Assembly: GCF_016785095.1 (NCBI RefSeq)
Contig: NZ_JAEKJB010000002.1
Span: forward strand, 248,001-312,000
Source of the DNA: Alloalcanivorax marinus
GTDB taxonomy: Bacteria > Pseudomonadota > Gammaproteobacteria > Pseudomonadales > Alcanivoracaceae
Reading direction: 5' to 3'
DNA length: 64,000 bases
The translations under genes were made by a program, and so were the position numbers. Below the pieces are notes generated by a model. It worked only from the letters and a program-made list of their open reading frames with translations, searched no databases and was not told the origin of the DNA. This document shows, piece by piece, positions 1 to 8,406 of the stretch; position 1 is the first letter of the stretch; every line of letters starts with the position of its first letter.

Positions 1-1363
1 TCAGCAACATCAGGCCAAACATCCCGAGGAAGTTAGCGCCGCCTCCACCGCCACCGCCACCGCCCGCTGCCGGATTCGAAGCGGCCTCCGGCAGCGTCAG
101 CGAGCGTGCCCGGATGCTGTACTCCAGATCGGCGTTCTGTTCGTACCATACGGCGGTGGCGGTGCGGCCGTTAAGCACCACCTCCGTGTTCGGCGAGTAA
201 AAATAATCCCCCTGGGTATAGGACCCGACGGTAACGGCGTCATCGCCCAGGCGTTGACCGTTCTGGAAAGCCGTGACCCGGCTGAATCCATCGGCGTGGT
301 CGAGACGTGCGCTCCAGCCCGCGAGGATCAAGCCTTGCTCATTGGTGGCCAGTGAAGGGGCAACCGCGTTGCCGCCCAGGGTTTCCATACCATCGCCGCC
401 TATATTGTCATCGCTGAACACGAGCTCCGCGCGGGCGGTACCGTCGGCGGCCCAGCGCTGGCCGTGCTGGCTGTCCACGAGCTCATCGTTGAGGGCTCGC
501 GTCTGGTGCCACATGCCCAGGAATCCGCCGGCGGGGTCCTGAACAAGTACCGGTGAGGTTTGAATCACGGCGTGGTCCGGGGCGCCGTTATCCAGGCGGA
601 AATTCGCGTTGCCCAGGGCGGTGCCGTTCTGATTGTAACGGCGTGCCATTACCGGGTAGTCCGGCCCGACATCCGCGGTCCAGGCCACAGCCAGGGTGTC
701 GTCCCGCAAGGCGAGAGCTAACCCTGGAAAGATGGCGAGCGCTGGCGCCACCTCGAAGGACGGGGCGATGGTGGAGCCGTCGGCATTGAACGTCTGGACC
801 ACGTACGCCGGAGAGTTGGTGGCTGATTCATGGCGCCAGCCGAATGCGTAGCGACCATCGTCGTCCATTGTGACCCGAACCTGGCAGTCACTTCCGGAGC
901 CGGCATCATGGGACAGGGACTGTGGACTTGCGATGGTGTCGTCGGCGTCGACGCGAGTGTAGCCCAGAGTGCCGCAGCCGCCATCGTTGAAATCCCAGGC
1001 CACGACAAGGTCGCCGTCGTTGTCGGCGGCCACCACCGGGTTGTTTGGACCGCCGCTAGAGGACGGAGAACCGGACAACAGTTCCAGGACGTCGCCCTCG
1101 GCGTTGCCGTCGGCGTCAAAGCGAGCAAGCCGCACGTGGTAAAGGCTCGTGTCGCTGTCGTACTCGGACCAGACCAGCGCGAACAGGCCGTCGGGCAGGC
1201 CGGCCACGTCGAAGCCATTAATGCTGATGGCCTCGGTCGGGGCGTACAGCTCCACCATCGGCGAGGCGTCGTCGAGCAAGGAAGCGGCGCCTGCGGGCGT
1301 GGACAAAACGGCGGCGCCCACCGCCAGGGCCAGCGGCGTGCGTGAAAACACGGGCAGTGACAT
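1..1363 (-). CDS. Secreted GlyGly-CTERM protein (C-terminus cut by window edge)
   Basis: Exported protein of about 454 visible residues whose last residues lie beyond the left edge. Translation begins MSLPVFSRTPLALAVG with a signal peptide ending in an Ala-rich AGAA stretch, and a GAGGGGG Shine-Dalgarno sits just before the ATG. The body carries recurring blocks of the type G-D-L-V-V-A-W and R-F-D-A-D-G, which suggests a repeat (beta-propeller-like) fold. The C-terminus is a run of nine glycines followed by a hydrophobic helix (ANFLGMFGLMLL), the start of a GlyGly-CTERM sorting signal that in known systems is cut by rhombosortase after type II secretion. It is a paralogue of the next gene. 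Catalytic function cannot be assigned. Confidence 0.8.
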   Translation of the reverse strand, partial: MSLPVFSRTPLALAVGAAVLSTPAGAASLLDDASPMVELYAPTEAISINGFDVAGLPDGLFALVWSEYDSDTSLYHVRLARFDADGNAEGDVLELLSGSPSSSGGPNNPVVAADNDGDLVVAWDFNDGGCGTLGYTRVDADDTIASPQSLSHDAGSGSDCQVRVTMDDDGRYAFGWRHESATNSPAYVVQTFNADGSTIAPSFEVAPALAIFPGLALALRDDTLAVAWTADVGPDYPVMARRYNQNGTALGNANFRLDNGAPDHAVIQTSPVLVQDPAGGFLGMWHQTRALNDELVDSQHGQRWAADGTARAELVFSDDNIGGDGMETLGGNAVAPSLATNEQGLILAGWSARLDHADGFSRVTAFQNGQRLGDDAVTVGSYTQGDYFYSPNTEVVLNGRTATAVWYEQNADLEYSIRARSLTLPEAASNPAAGGGGGGGGGANFLGMFGLMLL

Positions 1364-1466
1364 GAGAATCCCCCTCAGGATCAGTGTTGTTATGAGCGGG
1401 GGATGGTGGCAATAAATTGCACAGGTAGCGGTTAACCGGCGCACGGTTTTGGGGCGCCTTGGTGAG

Positions 1467-1541
1467 ATCGCGACTGAAGCGGAACGCCGCCCGGCCGCTC
1501 CTACAACAGTAGATCGCGGTAGGAGCGGCTTCAGTCGCGAT
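1467..1541. repeat. REP-like inverted pair
   Basis: Two facing copies of a motif ending in TCAGTCGCGAT / ATCGCGACTGAAG, separated by a short spacer that contains GTAGGAGCGG. The same motif recurs at 18981, 60813, 62147 and 63348, always between genes, as REP/BIME elements of pseudomonads and relatives do. Confidence 0.8.
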
Positions 1542-1570
1542 GGCCCGGCGAGCGCCGGGCCGGGAGGGGG

Positions 1571-2932
1571 TTACCGTCGAACGCGGCGGCGTAGGGCAAG
1601 CAGGCCCAGGCCGAGCAGGCTGAGCAGGCCGGTGGTGCCGCCACCGCCGCCACCGCCGGAGCCGCCGTCATCGGAGCCGCCGTCGTCACCGCCGCCACCT
1701 TGGGCGTCGGACACATTCAGCGAACGGGCTTCCAGGGTCTGCCCGTCGGCGCCGTACCAGGCCACCAGGGCGGCGGTGCCATTGAGGGCGACGCGGGGCG
1801 CGCCGTCGGTGCCCAGAGCGGCCAGGTCGGCGAACTCCCAGTCCAATTCACCCAGGCGCTGGCCGTTGGCGTCGAAGGCGATGGCCCCGGCCTCGGGTGC
1901 CTGGCCGGCGGGCTGGTAGCTCCATACCGCCACCATCTGGCCGGCCGCGTTGGTGGCCACGCCGGGCTTGCTGAAACCTTCCTCCGCCTCGGCGGCCAGC
2001 AGCAGAGCGTCACCGGCGCTGCCGTCGGCGGCCCAGCGCTGGGCGCGCAGGGAATAAGCCTCGCCCGCCTCGGCGTCCGGAGCATGCTGGCGCCAGGCGC
2101 CCACGAAGCCGCCTTCCCGATCCCGGGCAATGATGGCGCCGGATTGGATCACGCCGTCGCCGAAGTCGGCGTCGTTGTCCAGGGCCATATTGCTGTACTG
2201 GTCGCTGCTCAGGTTGATGGATGAGTTGCGCAACAACTGGGTCTGCCCGCCGTTGTGAAAGGCGATGGCCACGGCGCCTTCGCCCTGCAGGCTGGCATGG
2301 CCCAGCCGTACCCCGTTGGTGGAGGCGTAGCGGTAGACCTGGTCGCTGATCGGGGTGCCGTCCGCCATGTAGGGGCGCAGGCCCAGTTGCTCCATGGGCT
2401 GGCCGCTCACGACGCTGGTCCAGGTCACCAGGAAGTCGCCGTCATCGTCCATGGCCACGTCCAGGGCGCAGGCCCCCATGACGTAATTCTGGTAAGGCAC
2501 CGCCGGCTCCGCCACGGCGTCGTCCGCGCTTACCCGGGTGAAATGCAGGCCACCGCCGCATTCCTCGGGGAACTGCGAGGTACTGCTGCTCTCCCAGCCC
2601 ACCACCAGATTGCCGCTCTGGTCGGCGGCCACGGAGGGGCGGCCCATGCTGCGCGAGCTGGCCTGTTCATGGACCAGGAAGGCATCGTCCAGCGGCAGGC
2701 CTTCGTCGTCGTAGCGGCGGGCCATCAAGCGATCCTGGGCGCTGTCGTCGTGCTCGGCCCACACCGCCACGAAGCCGTCCGGCGTGGCGGCCAGGTCGAA
2801 GCCGGTGAAGGTAACACTGCCACTCAGAGCGCGCAGGGTGAGGGTATCGTCGGTGGCGCCGCCGGCCGGTGCCGCCAACACCAAGGAGACCGCCGCGGCC
2901 AGAGGCGCGCGCCGGAAGTAAGGCAAGGACAT
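1571..2932 (-). CDS. Secreted GlyGly-CTERM protein
   Basis: 453-residue paralogue of the gene at the left edge. Start chosen at MSLPYFRRAPLAAAV because it aligns with the paralogue's start and gives a proper signal peptide (cleavage near APAGGA); a longer in-frame start at 2998 would bury it. Repeated motifs such as GFVAVWAEHD, GNLVVGWESS, GDFLVTWTS and GGFVGAWRQH indicate tandem beta-sheet blades. The tail is an Asp/Gly/Ser-rich linker, seven glycines, a hydrophobic segment (LLSLLGLGLLAL) and RRRVRR: a textbook GlyGly-CTERM signal, implying type II secretion and rhombosortase processing to a surface-attached form. No rhombosortase gene is present here. Substrate or partner unknown. Confidence 0.85.
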   Translation of the reverse strand: MSLPYFRRAPLAAAVSLVLAAPAGGATDDTLTLRALSGSVTFTGFDLAATPDGFVAVWAEHDDSAQDRLMARRYDDEGLPLDDAFLVHEQASSRSMGRPSVAADQSGNLVVGWESSSTSQFPEECGGGLHFTRVSADDAVAEPAVPYQNYVMGACALDVAMDDDGDFLVTWTSVVSGQPMEQLGLRPYMADGTPISDQVYRYASTNGVRLGHASLQGEGAVAIAFHNGGQTQLLRNSSINLSSDQYSNMALDNDADFGDGVIQSGAIIARDREGGFVGAWRQHAPDAEAGEAYSLRAQRWAADGSAGDALLLAAEAEEGFSKPGVATNAAGQMVAVWSYQPAGQAPEAGAIAFDANGQRLGELDWEFADLAALGTDGAPRVALNGTAALVAWYGADGQTLEARSLNVSDAQGGGGDDGGSDDGGSGGGGGGGTTGLLSLLGLGLLALRRRVRR

Positions 2933-3028
2933 GAGAGTTCCCCGAAACAAACATATATCGTTGCGGGAGCCGCGATCCTTGCCCCCGCGCGAGGACAAGA
3001 CGTTACCGTGAATCCGCCGATCGCGCGG

Positions 3029-3745
3029 TTAACCGGCGCACGCTTCCGGGGACCCCAGCATGCGCCGGATCAAAACGGTTACCTGGGCGAGCGCCTGATC
3101 CTCACTCATCTCCCCATGGGGGTTATACCAGTACGCCATGCGGTCGCACTGGCTGAGCACGGCCAGGGTCACCACCTTGGGGCTGACGGGACCGTCGTCG
3201 GGTACGTAGTCGCGTACCAGATCCTGCACCTGATGGCGGTAGCCCGCCATGCGCTCGCTAAAATGGCGAGCGGCGTCGTCGGGAAGGAACATGCGCGCGA
3301 ACTGAGGGTCGATCAGGCGGTCGTTGGCGCGGGCGATGAGCCGGTGGCGCATCTTATAGCGCGCATGGCGGTCGATCACCGTGAAAAGGCGTGATCCCCG
3401 GGGCACCGCCTCAATCCCATCGAGAATATAGGAGAAAAAATCGTCCATCCCCAGATCGATGGCTCCGACCAGGAGCGCTTCCTTGGAGGGGTAATAGTTA
3501 TAGAGCGTGGGCGCCTTGAGACCGACCCAACTGGCCAGTGTGCGCATGTTGAGATTCTCGTAGCCCCGCTCCGCGAACAGGGCGATGGCGGCCACCAGAA
3601 TACGGCTTTGCATGGTGCCGCCGCCCGCGCGCCGGGAGACCTCTTCAAGATCCTTCTCGATGTTCTCGCCCAGGTAATGCGGGGTGCCGCTGTCCTCGGG
3701 CAGCCGCGCGCCGTTGCGCGAGCGTCGTGTCGTGGTTCGTGTCAT
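3029..3745 (-). CDS. TetR-family transcriptional regulator
   Basis: 238-residue regulator. After an Arg-rich leader, the helix-turn-helix is visible around residues 45-90 (AIALFAERGYENLNMRTLASWVG followed by KAPTLYNYYPSKEALL), typical of TetR; the rest is a helical ligand domain. ATG at 3745 was chosen, but an in-frame GTG at 3781 directly follows the livM stop (TAGCGTG) and could be used by translational coupling. It is the last gene of the transporter/monooxygenase operon. The likely target is the perfect palindrome at 10600-10617 in front of the first gene, giving negative autoregulation of the whole unit relieved by the transported compound or a product; this is inferred. Confidence 0.85.
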   Translation of the reverse strand: MTRTTTRRSRNGARLPEDSGTPHYLGENIEKDLEEVSRRAGGGTMQSRILVAAIALFAERGYENLNMRTLASWVGLKAPTLYNYYPSKEALLVGAIDLGMDDFFSYILDGIEAVPRGSRLFTVIDRHARYKMRHRLIARANDRLIDPQFARMFLPDDAARHFSERMAGYRHQVQDLVRDYVPDDGPVSPKVVTLAVLSQCDRMAYWYNPHGEMSEDQALAQVTVLIRRMLGSPEACAG

Positions 3746-3782
3746 GGCGCCATTCTTGGTGAATTCGTGGTAAAAATCCACG

Positions 3783-4778
3783 CTAGGCTGTTTTTCGCGG
3801 ACGATGGCGGGAAAGCGATAGCAGTTCCCCCATGATGCCGCGCCGGAAGGTCAGCACACACAGCACGAACACGATCCCCATGATCATCATCACCGATTCT
3901 CCCAGGGTGGAGAACCAGGCGAAGCCGGTCAGGCTGGCCAAACCCGCTCCCAGGGCACCCATCTTGTTTTCCAGGGTAACCAGTGCCAGGGCGCCCACCA
4001 CGGGGCCGGAAAGGGTGCCCAGCCCGCCCACCAGGGTCATCAGCAATGCGTGGCCGGAGGTCATCCAATGCACGTCGGAAAGCGTGACGAAACCCAGGCT
4101 GATCGCCTTGAGCGCGCCGGCCAGGCCGGTCAGCGCGGCGGACAGGGTAAACACGATCAGTTTGTAATGGTTCGGATGGTAGCCCAGCGACACCGCCCGG
4201 GGTTCATTGTCCTTGATCGCCTGCAGGGCCTGCCCGAATGGCGAGTACACCACGCGGGCGATAAACAAGAAGGCGGCCACCGAGATGACCAGCACCGTGT
4301 AGTACATGGTCAGATCGTCGTGCAGGTCAAGCAGTCCGAACAGCCGGCCCCGATCAATGCCCTGCAGCCCGTCCTCGCCCCCGGTCTGTGGTAACTGCAC
4401 GCACAAAAAGTAGACCATCTGCGCCAACGCCAGGGTGATCATGGTGAAGTAGATACCCGAGCGACGGATTGATATGAAGCCCATCACCACGCCCAACAGC
4501 GCGCCGCTGCCGAGGCCGGCGAGCAACGCCAGCTCCGGGGAAAGCTGCCACATCTTGACCCCGTAGCCAGCCACGTAACCGCCCACCCCAAGAAAAGCCG
4601 CGTGGCCCAGGGAGGCCAGACCGGTGTAGCCAAGCAGTAGATGGAAGGCACAGGCAAACAGCGCATAGCACAGTAGCTTTGTGCCCAGCACCGGGTACAG
4701 GCCAGCCCACGGCGCCACCACCAAGGCGAACAACAACATCGCGTAACCGCAAGTGCGCAGGGAAGGGAAAGCGCTCAT
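3783..4778 (-). CDS. livM: Branched-chain amino acid-type ABC permease (LivM family)
   Basis: 331-residue inner-membrane permease with about eight to ten hydrophobic segments. Family landmarks are LLGYTGLASLGHAAFLGVGGYVAGYG near residues 48-73 and the cytoplasmic EAA-like loop FGQALQAIKDNEPRAVSLGY. It pairs with the LivH subunit and overlaps that gene by 4 bases (ATGA). Liv-type importers carry amino acids but also aromatic acids, amides and urea; the linked hydroxylase/esterase argues for a non-amino-acid substrate. Confidence 0.9.
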   Translation of the reverse strand: MSAFPSLRTCGYAMLLFALVVAPWAGLYPVLGTKLLCYALFACAFHLLLGYTGLASLGHAAFLGVGGYVAGYGVKMWQLSPELALLAGLGSGALLGVVMGFISIRRSGIYFTMITLALAQMVYFLCVQLPQTGGEDGLQGIDRGRLFGLLDLHDDLTMYYTVLVISVAAFLFIARVVYSPFGQALQAIKDNEPRAVSLGYHPNHYKLIVFTLSAALTGLAGALKAISLGFVTLSDVHWMTSGHALLMTLVGGLGTLSGPVVGALALVTLENKMGALGAGLASLTGFAWFSTLGESVMMIMGIVFVLCVLTFRRGIMGELLSLSRHRPRKTA

Positions 4779-5656
4779 TCGCCACCTCCAAATAATCCGT
4801 TCGGGCGCACCATGAGCACCAGCACCATGACCAGGAACATCACCATCGAGGAAGCCTCCGGGTAGTACACCTTGGTCAACGCCTCCACCAGCCCCAGGCC
4901 GATGCCGGTAACCACGGTGCCGAGAATCGAGCCCATGCCGCCGATCACCACCACCGCGAATACGATTACGATCAGGGTTTGGCCGGTCAGCGCGGAAACC
5001 TGCATTACCGGCGCCGCGAGCACGCCGGCGAAAGCGGCCAGCGCCACCCCGAAGCCGAATGTCAGGCTCACCATCATTGGTACGTTGACGCCGAACGCCT
5101 CCACCAGGCTGGCGTTCTCAGTGGCGGCGCGCAGGTAGGCGCCAAGCCGGGTCCGTTCAATCATGAACCAGGTAGCGCCACACACCAGCAGGGAAGCGAC
5201 AATCACCCACAACCGATAATTGGGCAGCATCAGGAAGCCGAGGTTGGTGACGCCGGCGATGGGCGGCGGGCCGTAGGGGCGCCCGGATACCCCATAAGCG
5301 GACCGTACCGCTCCTTCGATGATCAGCGTCAGCCCGAGGGTAAGCAGCAGACCGTAGAGATAATCCAGGTGGTAAACGCGGCGCAGAAACAACCGCTCCA
5401 GCAGGATACCGAACGCGCCGACGATCAACGGCGCCATAACCAGCATCACCCAGTAATTGATGTTGAAATAGTGTAGCCCGGCCCAACTCAGCAGGGCACC
5501 GAGCATGAACATGGCACCATGAGTGAAATTGATCACGTGCAACATGCCGAAGATTACCGCCAGCCCCAGGCTAAGCACGGCATAGAAGCAGCCATTCACC
5601 AGGCCGATCATCAGTTGCGCCATCAACGCCGTGATGGGCACGCCGAACAGGTCCAT
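4775..5656 (-). CDS. livH: Branched-chain amino acid-type ABC permease (LivH family)
   Basis: 293-residue polytopic permease. It shows the conserved N-terminal LivH block MIGLVNGCFYAVLSLGLAVIFGMLHVINFTHGA, the loop RTRLGAYLRAATENASLVEAFGVN and the GGMGSILGTVVTGIGLGL segment. It forms the membrane channel with LivM, whose start codon overlaps its stop. A 26-base gap separates it from the upstream ATPase gene. Length and motif order are normal for the family. Confidence 0.9.
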   Translation of the reverse strand: MDLFGVPITALMAQLMIGLVNGCFYAVLSLGLAVIFGMLHVINFTHGAMFMLGALLSWAGLHYFNINYWVMLVMAPLIVGAFGILLERLFLRRVYHLDYLYGLLLTLGLTLIIEGAVRSAYGVSGRPYGPPPIAGVTNLGFLMLPNYRLWVIVASLLVCGATWFMIERTRLGAYLRAATENASLVEAFGVNVPMMVSLTFGFGVALAAFAGVLAAPVMQVSALTGQTLIVIVFAVVVIGGMGSILGTVVTGIGLGLVEALTKVYYPEASSMVMFLVMVLVLMVRPNGLFGGGE

Positions 5657-5682
5657 AGCGTTACCTTGTTATCGTTATCGGG

Positions 5683-6396
5683 TCAGACACTGAGCAGCCG
5701 GGAGACCCGGTCCGCCTGGTCCTCGAGTTGCACCGGCGTCAATGTCTCGATGATGCGCCCGTGCTCCATGAACAGAAGCCGGTCGCACAGCGCGGCGGCG
5801 AAATGAAAGTTCTGTTCCACCAGAAGAATGGTGTAGCCACGCGAACGCAGTGCCCGGATCGCCTCACCCAAGGTGTCCACGATCACCGGTGCCAGCCCTT
5901 CGGAGATTTCATCGAGCAATAACAGCTTTGCCCCGGTGCGCAGGATGCGTGCCAGCGCCAGCATCTGTTGCTCGCCGCCGGACAGTGCCTTGCCGGGGCT
6001 GTGTCGCCGCTCCGCCAGGTTGGGGAAAAGCTGGTAAATTTCGTCCAGAGACAACCCGGGCGAGCCGTTGTCGAACAGCGGCGGCAGTTTCAGGTTTTCC
6101 TCGCAGGACAGGCTGGCGAAGATGCCGCGTTCTTCCGGGCAATAGCCGATCCCGTGTCGTGCGATGCGGTAGGTGGGTTGGCCCAGGGTTTCCTCGCCGA
6201 ACACCCGGATCGAACCCTGGCGGCGGCCGGTGAGCCCGAGAATGGCGCGCAAAGTCGTGGTGCGCCCGGCGCCGTTGCGTCCCAGCAGGGTTACCGCCTC
6301 ACCGGGCAGCACCTGGAAGTCCACGCCTTGCAACACCAGGGACTCGCCGTACCAGGCGCGCACATTGTCCAATACCAAAGCCGGTGTGCCGCTCAT
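5683..6396 (-). CDS. livF: ABC transporter ATPase (LivF family)
   Basis: 237-residue nucleotide-binding subunit. It has an ABC signature (LSGGEQQMLALARIL), Walker B (LLLLDEISEGLAP) and the switch His region (TILLVEQNFHFA). The Walker A motif reads GRNGAGRTT, with Arg where the catalytic Lys normally stands; the codon is CGC, so this is not a reading error on my part. Some LivF-type proteins are known to carry this Arg, so activity is not excluded. The start overlaps the stop of livG by 4 bases. Together with LivG it should power the importer. Confidence 0.88.
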   Translation of the reverse strand: MSGTPALVLDNVRAWYGESLVLQGVDFQVLPGEAVTLLGRNGAGRTTTLRAILGLTGRRQGSIRVFGEETLGQPTYRIARHGIGYCPEERGIFASLSCEENLKLPPLFDNGSPGLSLDEIYQLFPNLAERRHSPGKALSGGEQQMLALARILRTGAKLLLLDEISEGLAPVIVDTLGEAIRALRSRGYTILLVEQNFHFAAALCDRLLFMEHGRIIETLTPVQLEDQADRVSRLLSV

Positions 6397-7160
6397 GCCG
6401 CCGCGCCCCCTTGCCGTCCGCCGCCCAGATAGGCACGGGTGACCTCCTCGTTGCGGGACACCTGGTGGTAATCGCCGCTGGCAATCACCCGACCGCGCTG
6501 CAATACCGTCAGGGTATCGGCGATGCTCGCCACCACTTTCATGTTGTGCTCCACCATCAGCACGGTACGGCCCGCGGATACCGTCTTGATCAGCGAGGTG
6601 ACACGCTCCACGTCCTCGTAGCCCATGCCCTGGGTGGGTTCGTCGAGCAGCATCAGCACCGGGTCCATGGCCAGAGTGGTTGCCAGTTCCAGGGCGCGTT
6701 TGCGCCCATAGGGCAGGGCGCCGGCGGCTTCGTCAGCCAGCGTCGCCAAGCCCACCTGGTCGAGCAGGGTCAACGCTTCCTCATTGAGCCGGTCGAGCAC
6801 CCGCGCGCTACGCCAGAAATGAAACGAAACCCCCAGCTTGCGTTGCAGAGCCAGCCGCACGTTGTCGAGCACGCTGAGCCCGCCAAACACCGCCGAAATC
6901 TGAAACGAGCGCACCATGCCGCGCCGGGCCACCGCCTTGGCGGGAAGGTTGGATACCGGCTCGCCGTTGAAGTGGATTTCCCCGGCACTGGGTTCGATAA
7001 AGCGCGTCAAAAGGTTGAACAGGGTGGTCTTGCCGGCCCCGTTGGGGCCGATCAGTGCATGGATATGCCCGGATTGCACCGCCAGGTCCACGCCGTCCAC
7101 TGCGGTGAAGCCCTTGAAGCTTTTGCGTAATCCCCGGGTCTCCAGAACCGGGGCGCTCAT
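6393..7160 (-). CDS. livG: ABC transporter ATPase (LivG family)
   Basis: 255-residue nucleotide-binding subunit with canonical Walker A GPNGAGKTT near residue 38, a LivG-type signature LPYGRKRALELATTLA, Walker B VLMLLDEPTQGM and the downstream H-loop VLMVEHNMKVV. The C-terminus has the family ending in which GRVIASGDYHQV precedes RNEEVTRAYLG. It overlaps both neighbours, consistent with translational coupling in one transcript. It heterodimerises with LivF below the LivH/LivM channel. Confidence 0.9.
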   Translation of the reverse strand: MSAPVLETRGLRKSFKGFTAVDGVDLAVQSGHIHALIGPNGAGKTTLFNLLTRFIEPSAGEIHFNGEPVSNLPAKAVARRGMVRSFQISAVFGGLSVLDNVRLALQRKLGVSFHFWRSARVLDRLNEEALTLLDQVGLATLADEAAGALPYGRKRALELATTLAMDPVLMLLDEPTQGMGYEDVERVTSLIKTVSAGRTVLMVEHNMKVVASIADTLTVLQRGRVIASGDYHQVSRNEEVTRAYLGGGRQGGAAA

Positions 7161-8374
7161 GCCCCGCCCCCGGTGACCAGCGAGCAGCGGGACTCGGACA
7201 ATGGCTGGTAGGCCCGTTCGGCGGGGATGGTTTCCAGCCGGCGGTAGTAATCCCAGGGGCCGCTGGATTGAGCTGGCGTTTTCACCTGGTACAGATACAC
7301 ATCGTGGATCATCTGCCCGTCGGCGCGCACTCGTCCGTTACGCGCGAACATATCGTTGATCTCCCGGCCATGCAGATCGGCGAGCACTGCTTCGGCATTA
7401 TCGCTGCCAAGGGTCTGCACGCTGGTCAGGTACTGGGTAATCGCCGAGTAGGTGGCGGCATTGAGCATGTTGGGCTTGTTGCCGGTCTTCTCCTGGAAAC
7501 GGGCGCTCCAGGCTCGCGACGGCTCATCCTGGTCCCAATAGAAGCCCTCCACCAACAACATGCCCTGGGTGGTGGCCAGCCCCAGGGCGTGCACGTCGGT
7601 CATGCTCGCCGACAGGCCAACGATCTTCTGCTGCTGGTTGATGCCGAACTCATTGGCCACGCGGATCGCATTGTGCAGGTCGGCGCCGGCGTTGGCGATG
7701 CCGATCACCTGGGCACCGGAGCTTTGTGCCTGCAGCATGAAGGACGCGAAGTCCGAGGCGCCCATCGGATGGTGAAGCGAGCCCAGCACCTTACCCCCGG
7801 CACCCTCCACCGCCTTGGTGGCGTCGTATTCGATGGCCTTGCCCAGGGCGTAGTCCACCGTCACGAAGTACCAGGTCTTGTAACCCTGGTCGGTGAGGGT
7901 GCGCCCCAGGCTGTTGGCCAGGGAGTAGGTGTCCCAGGCGTAGAACACGGTATTGGGTGAGCACTGCTCATTATTGATCGCCGTCGAGCCGGAGCCGGTG
8001 ACCATAAGCACCCGGTTCTTGTCCCGCGTCACCTCGGACACTGCCAGGGCCACCGCCGAATTGATCACATCGGTGATCATGTCCACGCCCTGGGTGTCAT
8101 ACCATTCTCGCGCGCGGCTGGCGGCCACGTCGGTTTTGTTCTGATGATCGGCGGTTACCAGCTCCACCTTGAAGTCCGGCTCATGGGCGGCGACGAAGTC
8201 ATCCACGGCCATACGGGCCGCCGTGACCGCGCCTTCGCCACTGAGATCGGAGAAGATCCCGGACATATCCGACAGAACGCCGATCTTCACCGTGCCATCG
8301 GAAATTTCGGCCGCGCTGGCGCCGCTAGACAGCAGGACCAGCCCCAAAAGACCATGAAGAATTGAATTGCGCAT
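7157..8374 (-). CDS. Periplasmic substrate-binding protein of Liv-type importer
   Basis: 405-residue type I periplasmic binding protein. Signal peptide MRNSILHGLLGLVLLSSGASA is followed by the family opening SDGTVKIGVLSDMSGIFSDLSGEGAVTAARMAVDDF. A good AGGAAG ribosome site precedes the start. Later blocks (TWYFVTVDYALGKAIEYD; GASDFASFMLQAQSSGAQVIGIANAGADL) match LivK-like proteins that recognise aromatic or hydroxy acids as often as amino acids. Two Cys residues (EQCSPN, SRCSLV) could form a periplasmic disulfide. It determines the substrate of the adjacent transporter; the ligand cannot be read from sequence. Confidence 0.9.
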   Translation of the reverse strand: MRNSILHGLLGLVLLSSGASAAEISDGTVKIGVLSDMSGIFSDLSGEGAVTAARMAVDDFVAAHEPDFKVELVTADHQNKTDVAASRAREWYDTQGVDMITDVINSAVALAVSEVTRDKNRVLMVTGSGSTAINNEQCSPNTVFYAWDTYSLANSLGRTLTDQGYKTWYFVTVDYALGKAIEYDATKAVEGAGGKVLGSLHHPMGASDFASFMLQAQSSGAQVIGIANAGADLHNAIRVANEFGINQQQKIVGLSASMTDVHALGLATTQGMLLVEGFYWDQDEPSRAWSARFQEKTGNKPNMLNAATYSAITQYLTSVQTLGSDNAEAVLADLHGREINDMFARNGRVRADGQMIHDVYLYQVKTPAQSSGPWDYYRRLETIPAERAYQPLSESRCSLVTGGGA

Positions 8375-8406
8375 GATGCTTCCTCGTTATTGTTGTGATG
8401 ATGGTG

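Noticed and set aside
2255-3394. A 379-codon plus-strand frame opposite the GlyGly-CTERM and TetR genes
   Set aside because: It is the complement of two genes with clear motifs and crosses their intergenic gap; no domain of its own.
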